64,000 bases of DNA, taken from the NCBI RefSeq assembly GCF_039548895.1, contig NZ_JBCLVG010000001.1; one strand, 5' to 3'. Origin of the DNA: Orlajensenia stereocauli. GTDB lineage: Bacteria > Actinomycetota > Actinomycetes > Actinomycetales > Microbacteriaceae. Made by a program: the position numbers and the translations under genes. Below are positions 57,294-64,000 of this stretch, in pieces; positions within the stretch are counted from its first letter, which is position 1; each line of letters begins with the position of its first letter. Under the pieces are notes generated by a model. It had not been told where the DNA came from, ran no database searches, and saw only the letters and a program-made list of their open reading frames with translations.

Positions 57294-57354
57294 CGCGCCA
57301 TTTCCCGGGGATGTGCGCCACATGATGTGGCGCGGACGCCCCAGAAATGGCGCG
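57294..57354. repeat. Nested inverted repeat (large double hairpin)
   Basis: Outer arms CGCGCCATTTC (57294-57304) and GAAATGGCGCG (57344-57354) match perfectly over 11 bp, continued by GGGG/CCCC (57307-57310, 57339-57342). Inside is a second perfect stem GCGCCACAT-G-ATGTGGCGC (57315-57333). It lies 19 bp behind the aminopeptidase gene. It may be a terminator, a structured RNA or a small palindromic mobile element. Confidence 0.75.
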
Positions 57355-57505
57355 AGGTGAAGGGGAGCGCACGGCGTCGGCGAACTGCTGCACGCGTGTT
57401 GCGGCGTGTGACAGGTGCACGTGACTCCGCCGCGACCCGTGCTTACCCTCGAAGGACCAGCCCACCGAGACGGCGGGGGCGACAGCAGGGGAACGGAGGA
57501 ACGTG

Positions 57506-57835
57506 ATGTCGAATCTCAAGCCTGGAGTGCAGCAGATCATGACGTGCGTCTCCGAGACCTGCGGAGCCCACGCCCAGGGCCACGCGATCAGCCCCATCCG
57601 GGAGCGTGCAGCGACTGCGACTCCGAGCAAGTGGCGTGACGCCTTCGTGGCGCACGTCGACGCCGACGGCTGGATCGCCGTCGACCTGTTCGACACCGAC
57701 GAGCGCGTGTGGACGTGGCACCACGGCGACCTCACCGCCTCGGTGAGCATCGGGCAACCCGTCGCACTGCACGCCGTCTACGACGTGCTGTCCGTCGGCG
57801 ACGCCCGACTCAGCGTCCTGGTGACCGCCGCCTGA
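57506..57835 (+). CDS. Hypothetical protein, 109 aa
   Basis: A soluble protein I do not recognise. It begins MSNLKPGVQQIMTCVSETCG and has AFVAHVDADGWIAVDLFDTD and ERVWTWHHGDLTASVSIGQP. The beta-rich second half suggests a small barrel. Two Cys near the N-terminus (TCVSETCG) could bind metal. ATG at 57506 has GGAGG six bases upstream. Convergent with the Met/Cys-rich protein gene. Confidence 0.7.
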   Translation: MSNLKPGVQQIMTCVSETCGAHAQGHAISPIRERAATATPSKWRDAFVAHVDADGWIAVDLFDTDERVWTWHHGDLTASVSIGQPVALHAVYDVLSVGDARLSVLVTAA

Positions 57836-57851
57836 GAGCGTCGGCCCCCGC

Positions 57852-58274
57852 CTAGCTGTCGGCCATCATCATCTGCATCGAGTCCATCATCTTCTCGCAC
57901 GCCATCGCGGCCTGACGGCAGGCCTCCGCGCACACGCGGCAGTCCTCGTGCATGTCGGCGTGTTTCATGCACTCGTCGGCGCACATGCGGCACTGCACCA
58001 TGGTGGCGTCGAGCATCCGCATCATCGAATCCATCATCATGCCGCTCGGACGCAGCATCATCCTCATCATCGTGTTGCACATGTCGGCGGTGTTCATGCA
58101 CATCTCCATGTGCATCGCCGTGCCCTCGCCCATCATGCAACTGGCGCACATGGTGCAGGCCTGTTCGCAGGCGGAACAGGCCTCGATACACTCGGCCATC
58201 AGCTTCATGTCCATCCCGGGCATCGAAGACTCGGCGACGTGCATCTCCATCATCTGCATGGTCATGTCCATCAT
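57852..58274 (-). CDS. Methionine/cysteine-rich four-helix copper-binding protein (DUF326/Csp type)
   Basis: A 140-residue protein with about 40 Met and 15 Cys. The cysteines fall in CxxxC/CxxC runs of the DUF326 copper-storage family: AECIEACSACEQACTMCASC, then VQCRMCADEC and EDCRVCAEACRQAAMAC. Csp proteins form four-helix bundles whose Cys-lined core stores many Cu(I) ions. Met-rich loops (MHMEMCMN, SGMMMDSMMRML) may add thioether sites, an unusual amount for Csp. No Tat or Sec signal is seen, so it is probably cytosolic (Csp3-like). No copper pump or CsoR gene is adjacent. ATG at 58274. Confidence 0.88.
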   Translation of the reverse strand: MMDMTMQMMEMHVAESSMPGMDMKLMAECIEACSACEQACTMCASCMMGEGTAMHMEMCMNTADMCNTMMRMMLRPSGMMMDSMMRMLDATMVQCRMCADECMKHADMHEDCRVCAEACRQAAMACEKMMDSMQMMMADS

Positions 58275-58431
58275 CAGCGCTCACCCCAGACTGTGGTCAC
58301 CGAGCGCCGACGGGTGTTGACGCTTTCAGGCGGCATTCCACGTTCTCCTTCGCATCCTACGATCGCCCGCCGCTCCTGTCAGCGGGTGGCGGGGCAAGTT
58401 CACCCGGCTGGAACACTGACGCCTCCGGATC

Positions 58432-58701
58432 TCAGTGCTCGATGCGAAAGCCCTCGGATGGTGTCGCGTCGGCGTGCGTGACGTCGACGGCGGTGACGGA
58501 TGCCTCGGGCGGGCCGACGCGCAACCAGGCGAGCATCGCATCCACGGCGGCATCCGCACCTTCGACGACGGCCTCGACCGTGCCGTCGTCGCGGTTGCGG
58601 ATCCAGCCGCTGACGCCGAGCCTGGCGGCTTCCTCGCGGGCGAACCAGCGGAAGCCGACGCCTTGCACGCCGCCGTGCACCACGACGTGCTTCGCCGTCA
58701 C
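58432..58701 (-). CDS. Acylphosphatase
   Basis: An 89-residue enzyme hydrolysing acyl phosphates. The signature loop is VVVHGGVQGVGFRWFAREEA (catalytic Arg in GVGFRWF), and the second signature is GWIRNRDDGTVEAVVEG (Asn in IRNRDDG). Full family length. GTG at 58701 overlaps the stop of the reductase gene (GTGA), so both are in one operon. Confidence 0.92.
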   Translation of the reverse strand: MTAKHVVVHGGVQGVGFRWFAREEAARLGVSGWIRNRDDGTVEAVVEGADAAVDAMLAWLRVGPPEASVTAVDVTHADATPSEGFRIEH

Positions 58702-59246
58702 GAGTGGACGACGCTGTAGGTGGTGACGAGGGCTCCGCTGGCGAGCCTCTGCACGTCGAGGAGATCGAGCGCCTGCTCGCGGGCGAACAGGGGGATGCCG
58801 GCGCCGATGGCGACGGGCTGCACGATGAGGCGCACCTCGTCGATGAGGCCGGCCGCGAGCAGCGACTGCGCCATACGGGCGCCACCGGCGACGAAGATGT
58901 CGCGGCCGGGTTCTGCCCTGAGGCCGGCGATCTCCTCTGCGGGCGGTCGGGTCGCCAGCCGCGTGCCCTCCCACTCCACGCTCTCCAGCGTCGTCGAGAA
59001 CACGAGCTTGCTGAACCCGTTGAGCACCGGCGCGAGCGGCTCATCGGCTGTCGGCCAGTGAGCCGCCTGGTCGAGGTAGTTGACCCGGCCCATGATCATC
59101 GTGTCGAAGCCCTCCAGGAACTCGGCCTGGGCGTCGAGCAGTTCATCATCCATGCGGCTCACCAGCCACGACAGGTCGTCGTCGATTCCGGCGACGAATC
59201 CGTCGAGCGACACCTGCATTCCGAGCACGATCCTGCGAGCAGTCAT
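58698..59246 (-). CDS. Dihydrofolate-reductase-like protein (RibD C-terminal family)
   Basis: A 182-residue NADPH-binding reductase. It begins RRIVLGMQVSLDGFVAGIDD and has FDTMIMGRVNYLDQAAHW, LVFSTTLESVEWEGTR and IFVAGGARMAQSLLAAGLID, the order of YyaP/YwjB-type proteins. They share the DHFR/RibD fold but usually do not act on folate; the substrate is unknown. ATG at 59246 with AGG just upstream. Coupled to the acylphosphatase gene. Confidence 0.87.
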   Translation of the reverse strand: MTARRIVLGMQVSLDGFVAGIDDDLSWLVSRMDDELLDAQAEFLEGFDTMIMGRVNYLDQAAHWPTADEPLAPVLNGFSKLVFSTTLESVEWEGTRLATRPPAEEIAGLRAEPGRDIFVAGGARMAQSLLAAGLIDEVRLIVQPVAIGAGIPLFAREQALDLLDVQRLASGALVTTYSVVHS

Positions 59247-59373
59247 CCTGCATGGGTACCGCGACGGCGGAGGAGCTGTCAAGGATGGGAGCGGTGGAAG
59301 ACTGGCGCGAAATCGTGGATCGTCGGCAGTCGAGCGGAGGCGCTGCGAGAGCGGCATCCGTCACCCTTGACTC

Positions 59374-59862
59374 ATGACAGACACCCTGGCCGAGCCTGGC
59401 CTGCAGACCTCGTCCACCGCCATCGCCGTCGCGCACTTCCGCGCCAAGCTGGCCCTGGAGACCGACGCGAGCGACGTCCACGCCGACCTGCAGGATGGCG
59501 TTGACTTCGTGTTGATCGACACCCGCAGCCAGCTCGCCTGGGACCAGGGACACGCGGCCGGCGCCGTGCACATGCCGACTGCACGCATCACCGACGAGGT
59601 TCCGGGGCGCTACCCGGCCGGCACACGCTTCGTCGTCTACTGCTGGAGCCCGGGCTGCAACGGCGGCGACAAGGCGGCGCTCGCCCTGGCCCTCCTCGGC
59701 TACGACGCGAAGCTCATGATCGGCGGCTTCGAGTACTGGGCGCGCGAGGGCTACCCCGTCGAGACGTCCAGCGGCACCGTCCGCCGCGACGTCGACGAGC
59801 TCGTCGGCCCGCGATCGACCGGGCTCACGACCTCCGTCGCCGGGATCTCCTGCGACTGCTGA
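59374..59862 (+). CDS. Rhodanese-like sulfurtransferase with C-terminal Cys tail
   Basis: A 162-residue single-domain rhodanese. VLIDTRSQLAWDQGHAAGAV gives the DTR and GHxxGA motifs; the catalytic loop is YCWSPGCNGG with Cys90 and a second Cys95. After the domain comes a 30-residue tail ending SVAGISCDC, which could carry sulfur or bind metal. It lies 74 bp upstream of the type III PKS operon on the same strand, but that operon has its own leaderless promoter box, so a link is uncertain. Confidence 0.87.
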   Translation: MTDTLAEPGLQTSSTAIAVAHFRAKLALETDASDVHADLQDGVDFVLIDTRSQLAWDQGHAAGAVHMPTARITDEVPGRYPAGTRFVVYCWSPGCNGGDKAALALALLGYDAKLMIGGFEYWAREGYPVETSSGTVRRDVDELVGPRSTGLTTSVAGISCDC

Positions 59863-59935
59863 GCCGCTCATAGGCTTCCTGCGAGTCGACCGCAAGGCCT
59901 CGACGCGCCGCCTCGTGCCGTGCCTAGACTGACCC

Positions 59936-61063
59936 ATGACAGTCACCCTGCGCGGACTCAGCACCGCCGTTCCCCAGACAGTGCTCATCCAGGAGCAGGT
60001 GCGAGACGTCTTCGCGGCCCAGCCCGGACTCTCCAGGCTGGCCCAGCGCATCGTGCCGACCTCGTTCAACGTCTCGGGGATCGAGACCAGGCACACTGTC
60101 ATCGAGGAACTCACCTTCGACGAGTTCGACGGCGAGCGCGAGTTCTTCGATCCCGCCAGCGGTGAGCTGCTGTTGCCGGGCACCAAGGCACGCAACGAGG
60201 TCTACATCCGCGAGGCGACGAAGCTCTACGTCGAGGCGGGGCGGCTCGCGCTCGATGCGCTCGACGACGTGACGGCATCCGATGTCACGCACGTCATCAC
60301 CGTGAGCTGCACGGGCTTCTATGCGCCAGGACCCGACTACATGCTCGTGCGCGAGCTCGGTCTCGGCCTCGCGGTGCAGCGCTTCCACCTCGGCTTCATG
60401 GGCTGCTACGCCACCATGCCCGCGCTGCGTCTGGCCAAGCAGCTCGTGGATGCGGACGCCGACGCCGTGGTCCTGGTCGTCACGGCGGAGCTCTGCACGC
60501 TGCACCTGCGCTCCTCGAACGATCCCGACACGATCGTGGCGTCGTCGCTGTTCGCAGATGGAGCCGGGGCCGGCATCGTCAGCAGCCGGATGCCGGCGGC
60601 CGGCGAGATCGCCCTAGGACTCGACCGCTTCGAGACCGTCATCACCCCCGTCGGCGAAGCAGACATGGCGTGGAAGATCGGCGACAACGGCTTCGAGATG
60701 ATCCTCTCGACGTATGTGCCGCACATCATCGACGAACACATCGAGAGCGCCATCGCGCCCCTGCTGGCGCCGGAGCCCGACCTCGTCGCCGATCCCGCCA
60801 CCGCAGTTGCGCACTGGGCCATCCACCCGGGCGGACGCAGCATCCTCGACAAGGTGGAGGCCAAGCTGGCCCTGAGCGAGGCGCAGCTGGTTCCGGCGCG
60901 CGAGACCCTGCGCGACTTCGGCAACATGTCGAGCGCGACGATCGCCTTCGTGCTGCGCAACATCCTCGACAACGGTGCCGTTCACGGCGATCGCGTGCTC
61001 GGGATGGCCTTCGGCCCCGGCCTCACAGTGGAGACCGGCCTGTTCACCGTGCTCGAGGGCTAG
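59936..61063 (+). CDS. Type III polyketide synthase
   Basis: A 375-residue chalcone-synthase-fold ketosynthase. The catalytic triad is readable: Cys157 in LGFMGCYATMPALRLA, His297 in WAIHPGGRSILD and Asn330 in DFGNMSSATIAF. It condenses malonyl-CoA units onto an acyl starter without an acyl-carrier protein; products of bacterial homologues are alkylpyrones, alkylresorcinols or naphthalenes. The product here is unknown. A methyltransferase and FAD monooxygenase follow within 3 bp and by overlap, suggesting O-/C-methylation and hydroxylation. TAGACT lies five bases before the ATG (leaderless type). Confidence 0.94.
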   Translation: MTVTLRGLSTAVPQTVLIQEQVRDVFAAQPGLSRLAQRIVPTSFNVSGIETRHTVIEELTFDEFDGEREFFDPASGELLLPGTKARNEVYIREATKLYVEAGRLALDALDDVTASDVTHVITVSCTGFYAPGPDYMLVRELGLGLAVQRFHLGFMGCYATMPALRLAKQLVDADADAVVLVVTAELCTLHLRSSNDPDTIVASSLFADGAGAGIVSSRMPAAGEIALGLDRFETVITPVGEADMAWKIGDNGFEMILSTYVPHIIDEHIESAIAPLLAPEPDLVADPATAVAHWAIHPGGRSILDKVEAKLALSEAQLVPARETLRDFGNMSSATIAFVLRNILDNGAVHGDRVLGMAFGPGLTVETGLFTVLEG

Positions 61064-61066
61064 CCG

Positions 61067-61795
61067 GTGTCGCTCGACCTGCGGATGCGGGAGACCGAGC
61101 TCACCGAGCTCATGGACGCACCGGACTGCGATCCGCGCCTGCTCCAGAGCACGTACGAGCAGTTCGCGGCGGTCAACGCCGTCTTCTCGGGCTGGCGTGG
61201 CATCTACCGGCGCAGCATCCGTCCGCTGCTGTCGACGACGCTCGTCACGAGCGTGCTCGACATCGGCTCGGGTGGAGGCGACCTCACCCGGGCGATCGCT
61301 CACTGGGCTGCTCGCGACGGTCTGCGGGTGCGGGTGACTGGCATCGATCCCGATGCCAGAGCCGACGCGTTCGCCAACGCCCTGCCGCCGATCCGCGGTG
61401 TGGCCTTCCGACGGGCATTCAGCTCGGACCTGGTGGCGGCGGGCGAGAGCTTCGACCTGGTGGTGTCGAATCACATGCTGCACCACCTCACCGGTGAGCA
61501 GCTCGGCGGACTGCTGCTCGACAGTGAACGGCTCGCTCCGCGGTCGCTGCACGCCGACATCACCCGGTCGTTCGTGGCATATGCCGGATTCGGCATGCTC
61601 ACCGCCCCCTTCTTTCGCGACTCCTACATCCGTCCGGACGGTCTGACATCCGTGCGGCGATCCTTCACCCCGCGCGAGCTCGACGCCGTGGTTCCACCCG
61701 GATGGCGGGCGGTGCCGCGCAGCCCGTTCGGCTACGTGCTCGAGCACGGAACGGATGCGTCCGCGACAGGTGTGACGGGCGCACCGGATGCCTGA
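61067..61795 (+). CDS. Class I SAM methyltransferase (polyketide tailoring)
   Basis: A 242-residue methyltransferase. Motif I is SVLDIGSGGGDLTRAI (about 62-77), then VTGIDPDARAD (motif II) and SFDLVVSNHMLHHLTGEQLG (motif IV/post). The N-terminal LMDAPDCDPRLLQSTYEQFA is helical. It resembles the methyltransferases that accompany type III PKS genes in Actinobacteria. GTG start 3 bp after the PKS stop. Its last eight bases overlap the monooxygenase gene. It probably methylates the PKS product (inference). Confidence 0.88.
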   Translation: MSLDLRMRETELTELMDAPDCDPRLLQSTYEQFAAVNAVFSGWRGIYRRSIRPLLSTTLVTSVLDIGSGGGDLTRAIAHWAARDGLRVRVTGIDPDARADAFANALPPIRGVAFRRAFSSDLVAAGESFDLVVSNHMLHHLTGEQLGGLLLDSERLAPRSLHADITRSFVAYAGFGMLTAPFFRDSYIRPDGLTSVRRSFTPRELDAVVPPGWRAVPRSPFGYVLEHGTDASATGVTGAPDA

Positions 61796-62906
61796 CGTCG
61801 TCGTGGTCGGCGGCGGGCCGGTCGGACTGCTGCTGGCCATCCTGCTGGCGCAGCGCCACATCGACGTCGTCGTGCTCGAGGCGCGCCCCGAGGGCTCGGC
61901 GCACTCGAGGGCCATCGGCATCCACCCTCCGGCGGTGCGCGTGCTCGAGGCCGCCGGCATCGCCACGGAGGCGATCAGGCGCGGCGTTCCGATCACGCAC
62001 GGCGAGGTGCTCTGCGACGGCCGGGTGCTCGGAAGCCTCGACTTCGCCGAGGCCGGTGCCGACTACCCGTTCGTGCTCTCGCTGCCGCAACGCGAGACCG
62101 AGGCGCTGCTGCGCGACAGGCTGGAGGAGCTGGCGCCGGATGCTCTCACGCGGGGGGCGCTGGTGACGGGAGTGCGGCAGTACGGCGCCGGCGCCGAGGT
62201 CTCGCTCGAGGACGGGAGCAGCGTCAGCGCCTCGTTCGTGATCGGAGCCGACGGTACGCGCAGCGCCGTGCGGGCTGCATCCGGGATCGGCTGGAGCGCT
62301 CGCGGAGACCGCGTGGACTATGTCATGGCCGACTTCCCCGACGACACGGGGCACCCTGACCGCGCGCTGCTCTTCTTCGAGCGTGGGGGTGTCGTGGAGT
62401 CGTTCCCGCTGCCGCAGGGGGAGCGGCGATGGGTGGCGATGACGGACCGCGAGTGGACAGGAGCCACGAGTGTCGAACTCGCCGAGCTGATCTCCGACCG
62501 CACGGGCAGGCGATCGGAGCCCGGCACCGGTGCCGTCAGCGCGTTCTCCGTGCGCCAGCACCTGGCGTCGCGCCTGGTCTCGGGTCGAGTGGCGCTGGTC
62601 GGGGATGCGGCGCACGAGATCAGCCCGATCGGCGGGCAGGGGATGAACCTGGGCTGGCTCGACGCACGGATGCTGGCACCGGCTCTTGCAGCTGCCCTGG
62701 GTGGAGACCACTCTGGGCTCGGCCTCTACGACCGGGCACGGCGTCGGTCGGCCGCGATCGCATCGCGTCAGGCGGCGTTCAACATGGGAATGGGCAAGCC
62801 CGTGGCAGGCGTGCGACTGGGCGCTCGGAATGCTCTGGTGCGATCGCTCGCGGTGCCGCCGACGCGCGCGCTGGTGGCGCGGGCGTTCACGATGCGCTGG
62901 TTGTGA
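61788..62906 (+). CDS. FAD-dependent monooxygenase (PHBH fold, polyketide tailoring)
   Basis: A 372-residue aromatic-ring-hydroxylase-type flavoprotein. The dinucleotide fold is VVVVGGGPVGLLLAILLAQR (residues 4-23). The DG motif is SFVIGADGTRSAVRAASG, and the GD motif is RVALVGDAAHEISPIGGQGM, then NLGWLDAR. It uses NAD(P)H and O2 to hydroxylate a phenolic or pyrone substrate. The C-terminus FTMRWL is basic. Overlap with the methyltransferase gene and the shared operon with the PKS point to tailoring of the polyketide. Confidence 0.92.
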   Translation: MPDVVVVGGGPVGLLLAILLAQRHIDVVVLEARPEGSAHSRAIGIHPPAVRVLEAAGIATEAIRRGVPITHGEVLCDGRVLGSLDFAEAGADYPFVLSLPQRETEALLRDRLEELAPDALTRGALVTGVRQYGAGAEVSLEDGSSVSASFVIGADGTRSAVRAASGIGWSARGDRVDYVMADFPDDTGHPDRALLFFERGGVVESFPLPQGERRWVAMTDREWTGATSVELAELISDRTGRRSEPGTGAVSAFSVRQHLASRLVSGRVALVGDAAHEISPIGGQGMNLGWLDARMLAPALAAALGGDHSGLGLYDRARRRSAAIASRQAAFNMGMGKPVAGVRLGARNALVRSLAVPPTRALVARAFTMRWL

Positions 62907-62915
62907 CGCCCGCCC

Positions 62916-62990
62916 GCTCGCTGACGGCCGGACGGAGTCCGCGCCCGAAGCGCGCTTCGGGCGGTCGCTGCGCTCGGCCCTCAGTGAGCT
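62916..62990. repeat. Full-length intergenic inverted-repeat element (contains stop codon of neighbouring gene)
   Basis: Left arm GCTCGCTGACGGCCGGACGG, centre GCCCGAAGCGCGCTTCGGGC, right arm TCGCTGCGCTCGGCCCTCAG TGAGC. It separates the convergent FAD monooxygenase and sulfurtransferase genes. The sulfurtransferase stop (complement of 62981-62983) and its last codons lie inside the right arm. Confidence 0.75.
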
Positions 62991-63886
62991 GGTGTGGCGG
63001 GCGCGGTCGCGCTGGTCGTGGCCAGCGGGGCATCGGCATCAGCCGCCCACTCGCCGAGCGACCCGTCATAGACGGCGACATCGGTGCGTCCCTCGAGGGT
63101 GAGCGCCAGCGCGCCGAGGGTGGCCGCGATGCCGGCGCCGCAGTACAGGATGATGGGCTCCTTCGAGCCCGTTGCCGGTGCCAGGCGCTCGGCGAGCGCG
63201 TCTCCGCGCAATAGCGTGCGGTCATCGCGCTGCACGAGGCGGCCAGAGGGCACGTTGACGCTGCCCGGAATGTGCCCGAGCCGCGATCGGGAGCCGGTCT
63301 CGCCCGCGAAGTCGCTGGGCGGAAGGGAGCAGACGAGGGTGGCGTCGCGGTCGCCGGCGATGACGGCCTCGACGTCGGTCTTGTCGGCCCAGAACCCCGG
63401 GAGCGCCGTCGCCTCGAGGGCGGCATCCGGAGTCACGGCAACCGCGGGGACGTGCCCGAACTCCAGCGGTCGCTCGCCGCCGCGCCAGGCGGTCAGGCCG
63501 CCGTCGAGCACCGAGATGCTCTCGAAGCCGAAGGAGCGGAACAGCCACCACAGGCGGGAGGCCCACTGGCCGATCGAGCTGTCGTACACGACGACGGTGG
63601 AATCCGTGCCGATGCCGAGCGCGGCCGTGGCCGCGTCGAACTGCTCGGCGCTCGGGCGGGTGAAGGCGAAGCCACCGGCGGGGTCGGAGAACGCCTCGAG
63701 CACCTCGGCGAACAGGGCTCCCGGGATGTGACCCTCGACGAGGTACTGGTCATAGCCGCTCAGCCATGCACGACCTCCGACGGGCGAGGCCACGTCGAGC
63801 ACCGTCGCGTCGAGCACGACGAGTCCCTCGGCGCCGAGGTGGTCGGCGAGCCACTGGGCAGAGGTGAGGTGTGAGTGTGCTGACAT
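62981..63886 (-). CDS. Two-domain sulfurtransferase (thiosulfate/mercaptopyruvate type)
   Basis: A 301-residue tandem rhodanese, paralogous to 13050-13886. N-terminal domain: LVVLDATVLDVASPVGGRAW, GHIPGALFAEVLEAF and DGGLTAWRGG. C-terminal domain: GHIPGSVNVPSGRLV and the catalytic loop ILYCGAGIAATLGAL with Cys249. CGAGIAA differs from CGSGVTA of the other copy, suggesting different sulfur donors. TAGCGT lies six bases upstream of the ATG at 63886 (leaderless type). The last codons come from an inverted-repeat element, giving an Ala/Thr/Pro-rich tail. Confidence 0.9.
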   Translation of the reverse strand: MSAHSHLTSAQWLADHLGAEGLVVLDATVLDVASPVGGRAWLSGYDQYLVEGHIPGALFAEVLEAFSDPAGGFAFTRPSAEQFDAATAALGIGTDSTVVVYDSSIGQWASRLWWLFRSFGFESISVLDGGLTAWRGGERPLEFGHVPAVAVTPDAALEATALPGFWADKTDVEAVIAGDRDATLVCSLPPSDFAGETGSRSRLGHIPGSVNVPSGRLVQRDDRTLLRGDALAERLAPATGSKEPIILYCGAGIAATLGALALTLEGRTDVAVYDGSLGEWAADADAPLATTSATAPATPAH

Positions 63887-63966
63887 ATCGCAACGCTAAC
63901 CCCGGTACCGCGCGCCCCACGATCGGAGGCGCAATGCTGCGTCACACGTGCCGCTACGCTGGGCGC
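63887..63966. promoter_or_regulatory. Divergent leaderless promoter region
   Basis: Leftward: TAGCGT (complement of 63893-63898) six bases before the sulfurtransferase ATG. Rightward: TACGCT (63955-63960) six bases before the ATG at 63967. No gene lies in these 80 bp. Confidence 0.6.
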
Positions 63967-64000
63967 ATGACCGAGCCGCAGGAGCAGTCGACCACGCCAC
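63967..64000 (+). CDS. Start of an unidentified gene (cut by window edge)
   Basis: Eleven codons, MTEPQEQSTTP, run off the window. The start is supported only by the TACGCT box six bases upstream, which matches the leaderless pattern of neighbouring genes. Nothing can be said about function. Confidence 0.4.
   Translation, partial: MTEPQEQSTTP

Noticed and set aside
57852..58274. Histidine-rich and isoleucine-rich frames opposite the Met/Cys-rich gene
   Set aside because: ATG-rich sequence read on the other strand gives CAT (His) or ATC (Ile) runs; no start site or conservation is expected.
1..64000. CRISPR array, prophage, integrated element or toxin-antitoxin system
   Set aside because: No regularly spaced repeats, integrase, transposase, terminase or paired small toxin genes were found; base composition looks even throughout.

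Overview
The window looks like chromosomal DNA of a high-GC actinobacterium, most likely a Microbacteriaceae member. This is inferred from very GC-rich third codon positions, a DUF3516-type DExH helicase, a deazaflavin-type PPOX protein, two LAL-type LuxR regulators, many leaderless start sites (TANNNT box 5-8 nt before the start codon) and heavy use of the word GGATGC/GCATCC. I see no rRNA, tRNA, CRISPR array, integrase, transposase or phage gene. Coding density is very high: no gene-free stretch exceeds 300 bases, and the largest gap (25073-25309) holds a promoter/operator.

Layout. 1-7.9 kb: mostly leftward housekeeping and stress genes (AlaX-like tRNA editing, VOC protein, ThrE-type exporter, glutathione peroxidase, a KhtT/KhtU-like K+/H+ antiporter pair, acyl-CoA dehydrogenase, DUF4349 lipoprotein). 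7.9-9.8 kb: a TetR regulator divergent from a membrane transporter with two operator-like palindromes between them. 9.8-13 kb: two aldo/keto reductases and an MFS carrier. 13-20.5 kb: a metabolic island with a sulfurtransferase, a complete polar amino-acid ABC transporter, then a tightly coupled trio of CysK-like PLP enzyme, FMNH2-type monooxygenase and an ammonia-lyase homologue that has lost the MIO-forming Ser-Gly. 21-25 kb: HrpA helicase. 25.2-28 kb: a small efflux-type ABC operon with its own winged-helix regulator and operator. 28-32.3 kb: PPOX protein, aldo/keto reductase, a divergent pair sharing a 41-bp leaderless promoter region, and a DUF255 thioredoxin-fold protein. 32.4-35.7 kb: a second coupled trio of FMN reductase, cysteine-desulfurase-like enzyme and FMNH2-type monooxygenase.

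36-55 kb: DExH helicase, a 67-aa protein coupled to a LAL regulator, a Stealth sugar-phosphotransferase, a metallophosphoesterase, a NPPF-motif methyltransferase, a LysM lipoprotein, a J-domain/NERD fusion, a second LAL regulator and a MocR regulator divergent from a flavin-binding protein. 55-64 kb: small secreted proteins, an M18 aminopeptidase, a Met/Cys-rich copper-binding-type protein, acylphosphatase and a reductase, a rhodanese, a three-gene type III polyketide cluster (synthase, methyltransferase, FAD monooxygenase) and a second two-domain sulfurtransferase.

The two monooxygenase/PLP-enzyme trios, the transporter and three rhodanese-fold proteins suggest strong investment in uptake and oxidative breakdown of organosulfur or modified amino-acid compounds. 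The 32.4-kb FMN reductase may supply reduced flavin to both monooxygenases. This is inference from gene content and order. A family of imperfect inverted-repeat elements of 40-100 bp sits between genes at least eight times.
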